Origin: Ciona savignyi
Lineage: Eukaryota > Chordata > Ascidiacea > Phlebobranchia > Cionidae
Direction: 5' to 3'
DNA: 64,000 nt
NCBI GenBank assembly: GCA_000149265.1
Contig: CH003021.1
Location: forward strand, 593,596 to 657,595
Shown: positions 1 to 12,000 of the stretch, one piece after another
Layout: each line of letters opens with the position of its first letter
Numbering within the stretch: the stretch's first letter is position 1
Notes under the pieces: generated by a model
Databases searched by the model: none
The model's input: the letters and a program-made list of their open reading frames with translations, nothing else
What the model was told of the DNA's origin: nothing
Program-made: the position numbers and the translations under genes

Positions 1-78
1 ACAATACAATATATTTAAGCAGAGCCCACTGGTATTTTTCAATTCCTGCAAAGCAACAAATGCATTGACCTTCCTTAC

Positions 79-3000
79 CTTCTGCTTTTCGAGCTGTCTT
101 TAGATTTCACGCTTGCACCGCTTCGAGAACCACGCGGAAACGGGGCAAGAGGGGATTTTATCTTGGCGGGTGAGTGTGAGGGGTTAGATGATATTGATCT
201 GGTTCTCGACCTATGTCGGGGTTTTAACATCTCGCGCACTGTTGTCGTGGTACTTATGTCATCCATAGAGTCGTCGATCTGTTTATTAGGGAGCTATAAG
301 GGGTCTATTGATCCATCATACTTCTGTGTCCAATAGGGTATCAAAATACACCATTAAAATGTGGGCATCATCAGAATACAGTGGGAAAATTTTGTATGCT
401 GGAGATATTTCCGTTTGTTTAATTGCAATATTCAATAGTAGTCATAGAACACTTAACTTACATAAGATTCCGGAGGCTTGTACATGGGAACTTTATCATG
501 GTAACTGTGCAAACGATGCATTGGTTTCGGACGAGGCCTAGACACAAAGGAAAAATCTTAATGTCTTTGATACACACACAAATTTTAAAAAGAAGATAAT
601 TTAAACATTATTGAAGATAATTTAAACATTATTAAAGACAATTTAAACATTATTTAAAGCTTTCCCAAAGCACAACTCACAAAAAAATCGACAAACCGCA
701 GCAATCAGTATGTACCTCTCATTAGTTTGCATGGTTGAGGTGGTATCACAGGACAGATGTCTATTCCTTCTATCGGACGGCACAGGGGGGCTGATGTCAG
801 GAACCCTCTGCACTTCTTGCACAGCAGGAGGTCTGGTCACCAGTTTTGTCTTGACTGGTGTAAGAGGGGCTGTAGCCGCAGACTGTCGACTGCTTTCAGA
901 ACCCACAAAGCCACTGTCAGTTCCTTTATCTACAGAAATAAAAGTTCAAAATACCATGTATTTATTAATCTGTTTTTTTTTAAACAAACTGGCCAACATC
1001 TAAATTTTCTCACAGGTTATAACAAAATAAACATAACAAATAAACATAAACAAAACAAGGTGGCAATACTGACACAACACATCTTTCTCTTTGCACCTCT
1101 GCCTGACTGAAGCAAACTCAAATTTTAAACTATAATTTTTTTAAAATAACTACTAACAGATCATCCCAGAATATTCTTTACAGAAAATCTAGAATATTTT
1201 AGCTTCAAACTTCCAAGAAAAAGTTTGAAAATAGCGGTAAATTTGACGTTTGTTTATTTCTTGGTTGAACATTAACCATCCCTAACCGTCTACATTACAA
1301 ATGTAGGTAAACAAATTAAACTCAATGGTATCTTTAAATTTGGAACATCTTCAAGATTAAATTGTTTCATTAAAAAAATTATTTATCATTAAAAAGTTTA
1401 AAGGGTGCTTTAAACTACAAACAAACACTTATTATTTTTGATAATTTTTTAAAACTAGTCTATACAAATACTAATTGTTTACAGAGATTTTAGAAAAAAT
1501 GTCTTAATTTTGATTAGATGTCTATCAAACTACTAAAATGTTAAGTACAAAAAAAACTGAAAAATACTATATTTAAAGACGTAATATAAATTACACTAAA
1601 AACTCGTACAGTGAAAATAAATACCTGCTTGTTTATTGCTGTGGTCAACACTGGAAGACCTCCTACTTCGAGAAACCGGTCGCGGAAGTCGACTTTTACT
1701 CGGCGATGGTGAACGTGATGAGTCCTTGCTTATGCTGTGCATCATACGAGTTTAAAGTTAGCTGTGTCGCTTGTGTTTGCGTATTGGATAGTGACCAGAA
1801 GAATGTGAGATTAAAAACATCCACTTGTTGGTAATGTGTGTCCATAGGGCAGAATAAATATAATGACCCTGTCTAACACCCATAGACAAGTGATATTTTA
1901 ATAAACTGCAAATATTTTAATCAAAGCGGAATATCTATGTCTAAATTAATATTCTGTGTAGCAGCAAAGATATATACATGGTTTATAAGCTAATACATTT
2001 TTAGTAAAGACTGTAAATAAAAAAATGTTGTTCATCAATAACACGTTCTAAACCGATAAGTTTTTTTCCTATAAAGACTCACGGCATCTTAGGCAAGGGA
2101 GACTGTGGAAGGCTCGGTGGTTCAGTGGTTTGTGTCACGTTTGATTCGTCAAGCTCATTTGACGATGGTTGGAAATACCTGGGTTGTAAAACAATTAGTT
2201 TTGTATAAAAAAAGAGTCGGATGCAAAGGCGACATTGTGCAGAGATTCCAAAAAGATTACAATGGGCGGAAATTCAACACAGTAAATGCTGCTAGAATTA
2301 GTTTGCTTTCACCTTTTATAAATAATTTTACAAAATAATAAACTTTAATAATAAATAATCCAGAGTTTAAACCCCTTGACACTGCCTATTTAGTGTAACA
2401 ACCATGATTTCTTTCGAAAACATCAATACAACGAAGTTCCAATGCAGCTTACAAAAAATAAGGCAACCGATTCCGGAGTTGCACCCAGTTTTTGTCTTAA
2501 TATAAAAATAATAATTTAACTCTGTTTGTTTTGACCACCATTCGGAATATCTTAAGATGTTATTCCGACTGTCGCTTACCTGTTTGCGATATGCTCAGTC
2601 TTAGAAGTTGGTCTTCCCCTTCCATCATCCATTTCATCATGGGAGGAGTAATTGATGTTGGGAGCTGCTGTGTGGTCCTCTTCTGTCACCGCTGCACGAT
2701 TGTATCTGAAAGTGGGAAGTGCTACTATAAACGCGATTTTAGAATAATGATCTGATAATCATTCTGGCATGGTTGATGGGTACCTGGTGTTATACATGTG
2801 TGCAGGAAAAGTTTTATGCCCACAGTCAAGATTTTAAAGACATTTTTACAAGAATTTAATATAAAAGCAGCATTTCATTGCAGGCAAATACAATATGAAA
2901 AGACATGAATATCAATGAACAACATCATCATTTGACAAGTTCTTATGATGCTAATAAACCAATCAAGCAAGCATAATTTACTTGGCATACTTTTTCATAA

Positions 3001-6000
3001 GTTTGTCAAATTGCTCTTCCACATCAACTTCAGGCGAGCTAGGATGGTTGTAGCTGGTCTGAGGGGATGGTTCGTGTTGGTGCATCGGAGATGGATTTCT
3101 TGATAACTGGTGTTTGAGATCGCCAACCATCTGGCCAAGTCTGAGACAAAAAAATTTATTGCACATTTAAAAATTAGGAATAATGTCTACATTTTGATCA
3201 AAAAGCCCTAACACTTGTCCAATTTGCAAAGGCATTAAAAAATATAGATATATATAAAACTTAAAAAAATACAAAATACTCTATGTAAAAATTGTATCCA
3301 GACATACCAATTTTGAATTGCTTCACAGAATTTACATATATGTAAAAGTTTGTTGAAAAGTTGTTGTAAAGAATGTTTGTCGAGTGGTTATGAATTTAGA
3401 AAATCACCTGAAAATATCACTTTCCATTTCCCTGTCAGGATCAAAGGGTTGAATCCCATCCAGGTTGCCTCCGGTGGCGATTGCGATTTTGCGTTGCTCA
3501 GCAACATGTTGATCGACCGCTGCGAGATAATCATGTTCGAGTGCGTGCAGTGAATCCTCGATATTATCCATCGCTTGGTTCTGCTCGCTGGGTGTGAGGT
3601 CTGTTTCTTTGAGCAGCGTTTGGAAAGAATCTATTTTGTCCTGCAAAAAAAATGTAATTTATGATTAAAAACACCGGATTAAAATTTCAATAATTTATTT
3701 TTTGCAAAAACAAAAAAACAAGTAGATAAAAGTGTAATAAAATGACTAACAAAAAAACAACAATGAAATCATTACCATTTAGTTTTAGCAATACGAATAA
3801 AATACATTAAAACAAAAATCATTAAGGAAATCCACAATAATGGATTTAGATACTTCTATCATCATTATTATTAATAAACTTGTGATATAATCCATGTTAA
3901 AATGAATGGTAGTATTTGTTAGATAACCCATACAAATGATGCAGCTTCTATAATGTATTACACTTGGTAGCGCATCAAAATTGGGTTTAATGATTTGACT
4001 GGATTATTTCTGGTTGGAGCAATTTCATTATAGTTTTTCAACACTATCAACCTGTAAATCTTTAGCTTGCAGTTGCAGAGCCACCCTTAGAAATTCGGCC
4101 GATGCAGCAGCAGGAAGTTGCAAACTACTTTCTCACCCAACTATCTTTATCGGATCCTACTGATGAGGCGTGAAGTTTGGATGGTCCTTCATCCGACGCA
4201 AACATTACAGGGGAATGCAACGGCTGTTGGAGCAGGATGGGTAATGACTTTTTTCATGGGTGTGTTCGGTTTAAATATTTGAGTTTGAACATTTACCAAT
4301 TTCATTGCAAATAACAGACATGGCAGATTGTCTTAATTACAAAGGTAAATTGTTTTTATAGTTAAAATAGTATTTTACACATTTTACAGTATTTACACAT
4401 GGTGTAAACAGGAATAAATTGACCATGGTTTGCATTGGTCAACTCCTTTATATAATTGTCTTAACAACTCCTTTATATAATTGCCTTAACAACTCCTTTA
4501 AATACTAGAAGAATGGGACAATGCAGAAGCACAACAAAAAGTGGTACTTCCAATACATGGCTGTCAGGCTATACCATAATGTGGGATAATATGAGCCATT
4601 ATTGAAGAGGCAATGTCCTTCAGTATTGTACTTTGGTAAGGATTGTACGACTGAACATACCGATGTTAAAGCACCATCTGGCACAGTGGCTTGCCGAGGT
4701 TGATGGTTGGTATGGTGGAGCTGTGCCTCTTCGTATGGTAGCGTGGGTAATTCTGGCTCCACACGTGGTACGGTTGCAAATATGTTGATCTGTGGATAGT
4801 GGGTTAAGTTGCTGATCAGTTGACATTTGTTTGGATGGGGACCTAGTATAAACAACCGAACAATATGGGTGGGTAATCACTTATAGAAGCCCTTACACTA
4901 CCTTAAACAAAACATCGAACCTGATATGTATTTGTCCACAAATTAACATAAAATCATGATATTTTTAAGCCGTATTGTTATCATAAGCACAATGTGACAT
5001 GGGTCATTATTTTAAAATTAGATAAAAAAATAGGCAATACATTATTGGATTGTGGATTCCATGAGTTAACATACTAAACATATAATTTAAACGGAATAAT
5101 AAAATTATGGTTCGTGTTAAATTTAAAAATTAAAAACCTATAAACACAACACATTTTCCCACCTTAGCACCCAGCCTCAGATGATCAATTGTATTCTCGG
5201 CTTCTGCATACTTCATTAACAGCTCACCATAGTTTTCCTGCATTAAGACATTACAATATACCAAACAGAAAGCAAAAAAAAAATATTGATATAATGGACG
5301 AGTTAGAACGTCTCAATAACACAATTGTTAAATTTTTTTTATAGTTTATTCTACAATGTATTACACTGCACTTAACTATACTTTAATTTTTTAACCTTTG
5401 AATGAAAAATAAATAAAACCAACTAAAATATTTTATCAATTTTTTTATATTTTTCAGTCCTTTACTGTAATGTAATAAAATAAATACAATCTACAAACAA
5501 ACAACAATAAAAAACCGGATTTTGATACAATTTTCTGTCTACCACATCAACAACTTGACAATTCCACTGACACAGCCAAGTGACTAAGCGTATCTAAGCG
5601 AAGTAAAATATGAGATTAAAAGCTTGCTTATCCACGCTGAAAAAACTTTGGCTTTTTTGTGTACTTTAGGGATTAATATCGTTGTTTGGGGATTAAAATA
5701 ACATGCCCAATATCAATAGGCAAAACAACAAAGGGCTAAAGCGACTATGTAGATCAATATATTAAAGCACTCTTGACAATTTATGTCCTTGTTGAAGAGC
5801 TACTTCAACGACTTAATTAAATCGGAGTTTAAAACAATCATTTGACCTGGAATTTTTACAAAATTGGGAAAAACAAAACACTATATCTGATATAATGTAC
5901 AGTCAAAATCAACCAACATTGGGCAACATTAATTATGTGTTTTTATTACAGCACTTCTGTTACAATAAAGTCAAATACTTGGGCGCTTTAAAATATTTTA

Positions 6001-9000
6001 CCACATGACACACAAAATTGCCATTTTATTACATTGCTTATTTTCTCATTTTGATATTTATCAACACAATAGTTTTGTGGTGCTTTATTTTTCACCTTAA
6101 ACTTTATTAAATATATTGTACAGGCTCCTCTCACCTGAAGCTGCTTCACAAATTCCTCGTCCCGTTTCCGTGTCTGAGCCTCCTCTTTAAGTTTGGAACG
6201 AAGCTCGGTCTTTGAGACGTCGGATTTTATGCTCATGTCATCACTACTTTGCCGAGTCAACCGTGTCTCTCTATAGATGATTTTTGATCAACAACGTTGG
6301 TGAATCACAAAAGACAGAAACACTAATAATAACAAGTTTGTGCAGGTTTGACAGAAAACACGATTCCGCAAATCTTATCTTTTAATATAAAATATAGAAC
6401 ATATATTATGGCCCGAAAAAATAATTACCTTCCATTTGTTTTATTGCTTGCTTTCTTTGCTCGATTCGCTGCAGGAGACCTTGTAGAGCGTGAGGTATTT
6501 CGACCTGAACTTGTGCCTGGGATATCTCGTGAACTGTTGAGCTCTCTGAGATGACAAGCATAATAATTTGTAATGTGGGCAGTGGCATGTTTTTATGTGT
6601 TGCATGTATAGTGTGATTGTGGAAAATTAAAGAGTTTCTAGTTCGCAACTTACTGTGGCCATTATTTCTCATTTTTACAGATTGTAGTTGGACCACATGA
6701 AATTAAATAGTGCTACTAAATTACAACAAGTTTTATTACAAATAGAAATGAGCCGGTACAAAAAAAAATTATAAAGTGACTACAAAAAAAGTAATGTTCG
6801 TAAATTAAATGCTATGGAAAAGTATTTTAAAATTTTGGTTAAAATGTATATGTCGCATAAAAATATATCTTTGACAGATTTAGATAAAATATTAAGGGCT
6901 ATTTACCTAGTTGGGGATTTTGCTTTTCTTGTATCTGACAATTTTAGTCTTGATTTGGCAACAGGTTTATCCGCAGTTCTTCTGTTTCTAGGGCTGTATA
7001 TATTTTAGGTGTCATGAGAAATTCATAAGAAAAGAAAGAACCTTGCTAAGAGGATAATAATAAGAATTTCGGTCACTTTATATTATCATGGACTTTTTGG
7101 CAATATAGGCAACAATTTTGACAATATGGGCAACCTAAAATAATACTTTGTACAAATAATATCCAACGTATACAATATTTTAAATCTAAAAATTAAAAGT
7201 AAAAAATGCTGGGTTATTTATCAATCCATATACCCAGAAAAGAACTAGAAAGGTTTATTTATTGGTGTCAGTTATACATAACCAACAGCAATGTTTTGTT
7301 ATCCTGTTTACTTAAAAGCTTAAATTGTTCATACCTTATTCTTGTGATACCTGTGCGTCTTGCACTTTCTTGGGAATCATTTGGTGGCCTGCAGAAAATT
7401 AGGTTTGGTAATGCATGACTTCCACAATGGTATGTTTATTGTTTTTATAACTTCTAATGAAGCAGACAGTTAAGACACAAACCATTCTACCTGGTTTCTT
7501 GCCTTTTACCTATTTCACTTTTCCATGGGAGATTCCCATTTTGTTTCACTGAAAATAAAAAAATACTGTCAAACAAGCAGATCTTTAAATCATTTTCACT
7601 AAATCTTTAAGAAAAGATCACCCAGCTGTAACAATACCCTGCACAGCAATAAAAAACGAACAAGCAAAAAATATTGTTTGATTGATTGCTTCCTTTGATC
7701 TTTTAAGCAAGTTATGTACATTCTGCATTTGGTTTATTGATTTAAATATTGTGGTGCTTTTTTGTCTATTAATTCTCACCAAAAGTGTTATTTTATAAAA
7801 TAAATGTAAAAATGTGACAACAGAAAAATAAAGATTATGGAAATAGGCATTTGATCCAAATATAGGGTTTCATTTAAATCTATATTGCTTACTTTGTGAA
7901 ACTGGTTCAGTTTCTCTGTCATTGTAATCCTTAGTTGCAGTTCCACCTGAAATAATTCAAACTTGCAGAATGACAAAATAAAAATACTTAAACTCACAGT
8001 CATTAACAGTTATAAAAATAAAAGAACATGTTATCACTCCAAAGCTAGACCCTATTTAATATCATACTCAGTAAATAGACATTTCACGGTTTCATAAATT
8101 TATTAGTAATGTACTGTATTAGTAGTTAGTACGATTCGTTTTGAACTGTAACAGCTTGGAAAACTTGACTATGAGAGTTAATCAATGTAAACACATGCAC
8201 TATCATCATACATATCATTTCTCTTCTACAGTGTCTAGTTTTATGGACATAATCTACATTTATGTATTTCCCCATTGGCCAGAGAAAAAAATTAACAATT
8301 AGACTGCAAATTGTACATTTTTCGATTATTGCCGAACATTGAGGCCCCTTACAAGTCAAATTAATTACTTGAAAGGTAATAATAAATCACACACTAAATT
8401 CTGCCCAAACAAATTTGGTATTTTTTATAAAATTTTTATAAAAATATAAGAGCCAAATCACTGTATCCACAAATTAATCTTGTATATAAATTATGTAAGT
8501 GTTGATGAATGGTTGAATGCTAAAAACACTCTTAGCAGAATATCTGTGTCACCCACACCACTCTCGCACACTGGAAGATTGATTTACTCACCATCTTCTT
8601 CATTCATGTCATCCAACTGCTGCTGCAGCAAAACCTCAAAGTTCTCTGTCGTTCCAAATGTGGCGACTAAGCTAAAAAAAAATTCGACAAGCAATTACTA
8701 CAGGTGAGAAAAAATGAGTGGCCTTTTGGCAGCATTTTGCAACAATATATTTGATAATCATGATACTGCACACCGACACTGTATAAACATGAGAAAAGCT
8801 ATTAATGAAGTTAAGATTAGGTTGAAACTAGGTTTTTGGGAAAAGACAAAAAATTAAATATGCCAATGCAAACTTACTGCAAAAAAATGTCATCTGTCAA
8901 CAACAATTCCACACAGCGTTTTGATTATGGTTTTGAAAACAACTAAGCAAGTTTAACCTAGCAGAATACCATGTTGCCACAATAATTAACATGTTCAAAC

Positions 9001-12000
9001 AAGTGACATTACTGAACAGTCCCAAACTACCTATCTGGTTCATTGGTATCCCCCACTGCACTTCTATGTGTAGGAACTATGTATCTGTCCATGTTGACCC
9101 CTTCGCCTGTAGATGCCGTTTCTTCTAAGGTCTCCAAAACATCAGGTTGGCTAACGTTGAACTCTGTATAATGTGAGAAACAATACATTAGCCTTTATAG
9201 TATTTAATAATTAATTGTAGCGTTACAGATAAGTTAAAAAGGTTTCATACATTTATTAATATCCTACAACTTTGCAACGACTATTTATTACAGAATATAC
9301 CGTTCCATATTACAAATAATAACCAAAAAAATATTTTCGGATAAAATATAAATTTTAGCTACACCTGTAATTGCTCTATCTACCTTTTTTTGAGATATAA
9401 CGCCGATTGACAGGCATCTAACAATACAGGAGTATCAAGCCTTACCAGTTCAACACTAGAAATAGAAGTATCTATTATATCTCATTCATTGAATCAAATC
9501 AATTGAATTGCGAAGTTGAATAACATTATGGTGGTCGTCATAATTAGCCAATACACCGGAATAAGTATTGACTCAATATCACTTAATCGATCAGCAAAAC
9601 AATGTAGAAACAAGTTTGATACAAGCACCACCAGCTCATAAACTCATCTTTAATACTTTTAGTTTCGCTTTAATATCGAAAACAAAAAAAAACTTAATAA
9701 AATAAACTGAAGATATAAACCTTGTCCAATTAGAAAAAAGGCTACTTGATTTTTATCCATTAAACGTTTTTTGGTCCTGTTACAAATCACTGTATACAAG
9801 CAGTAAACATTGTGTATATATTAATGCTGGTACAGTTCCAGGAATAACCTGATAACGTCATTCTCTAATGCGTGGTGCCTGCTACGTTATTATCTAGATT
9901 AAACTAAAATACATAATTAATTCAAATGTACCAAATCCAACTGTCCATTTTTATCACAACTGTCATATATTGTCAACTATTAGTTTTTGTTAAAAAACGA
10001 CAATTACCATTGGTTGGTGGACTATGCACTCTTTCGTTTAGTTCATCTTGTGTTGATATCATTGTGGAATGGAAGTTCTCAGTTACACCAAAAGTTTGCA
10101 TTTCAGTTGAGTTGTTTTCATCACTACTTGAACTTTCGTGAGCTGAAAGAAGTATTACACAATGCACATTAAATACTCAACAAGTCAATATGGATAATTC
10201 GTCTGATAGTATGTGACTAGCAGTGAACAGAAAGGGTGCGGGAATAAAATATACCTTGTGCTGTTCATATACAATCAAAGCACTGAACAGACATTGCTTC
10301 AACTTAATGCAATGTAACAAATGAACAAAAAACTTTTTTGCAATACACCATAATGACTCTATTAACTGGTGGGCATGCAGTATTCTGACGAATTCCCAGG
10401 CTATTGTAATTTTAAAACAATACGATTATACCAAAAGAGAAAATGAATCAACCTATTAAAACTAGATTTAAAATGTTTTTCTGGATGGAGCAATGTTAAG
10501 AATTTTTAACATAAATTTCAAGTCCTGGAAAAAACAATGCTGCTTACATGAATGCATAGTAGAAGCCATGCTCGGTTCTTCGGTAATTTCTTGTGAGTGG
10601 TGAGTTACGTTGGTAGTTTTGTCAGCTAGAATTTGCACTGGGTTAAATTGGTACAAAGTCATTCATAATACAAATATTTCACCTTCACTCCCATAACCAG
10701 TGTCTTGATGAAGAGTCTGGTTGTTACAAGGAGCCTCTGCTTCATTTGAGGATCTTCTATCAGCAGAAGCTCTTCCACCTGCTGATAAAGAAGAGTAAAT
10801 TATTATGGTGGTAAAGAAATAAGGAAACTGCAGGTGTTTTATTTAACTTTCCACCACATGTATTGTAGCCCTGAAGCAGTACAAGGAATGAAAAATTAAA
10901 CCTTACATTAAAAAATGCATATCTAGTATATTGAACCTGATACAAAATCTTTATTAATATATTGCCTTTGGAGTTAAATCTCAAGGTATAACTGATTATT
11001 GATCTTTTGAATATTTGCATAGCACCTGATTGGGCAAAGACAAGTTTAAATAATTAAACTGCAATACCTACCAATAAATAATTGATTCCAGGTGCTGACA
11101 ATACACACAGAGATTAATTAATGAGAATACAATGAAATAAAAAAGGAAAAGCTGATATAAATTTTCTGGAATAGTTGCACTATTTCAGGTAGAAACCATA
11201 ATCAGTAAGTTTAAATAGGTCAAATCAGAATTATGACTACAGGTACATACCATCAGAGGCAGTAACACCGTAAAGGCAACTTACAGGAATGTTTGGATTG
11301 TTTTGAAGAAGAAGAAGATGAAGATGATGATGATTTGGAAGATCTTGAAGAGTGGAGTGGAATATCAGCATCAGATGTTCCTTGTCGAGATTGTAATCCA
11401 CTATTTTGACGACTGTTGTTACTTCCTGAAAAAGAATTGTAAAAATAAGACAAAATTCAGACCAAAAATAAATAAAAACATACTGCGTGAGTCTAATCAG
11501 CTGTTAATTCTGTAATATTAAAATTTACATTTTGTAAGCCTCAAAATGATTGTGCTCTAAAACATTTACGCCTTATCCAGAATTTAATTTTAAAGTATTT
11601 AAAAAATAAAATTTCAAAACTGCGCCACTGTTTAAATTATAAGGTTGAAGTAACGGTCACTACCTCTGCTGATTCGCCCTGATATAATCTTTTTCTCCAA
11701 ATCTTCAGGGATATCAGAGAAGTCATCATCGCTGTCCTGTGCAGTGTTTGCTTTTATCAACCGCTCAATCTCCTCAAATTCTGTTAGCGATTCAGTCTCA
11801 TCTTGGTGAGCACCTGGGATAACTGATAGCTGAGACTCTGATCAATAAAGCTCAATAGTAAAAGCTAGGCATCCCAGTAACTCATTTATTCTGTTGCATT
11901 AAATGCCAATTCAGACGAATGGTGGTTGTGGTCGGAACCTACAGCTTTGTCCTTGGCAATGCCCTTAGCAAAAGTTGCCTGATCAAAGCCCCAGAGCCAG

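Noticed and set aside
6406-6696. Minus-strand open frame through the 6429-6545 exon
   Set aside because: Splice phases on both sides demand a different frame of this exon; this one is a shadow.
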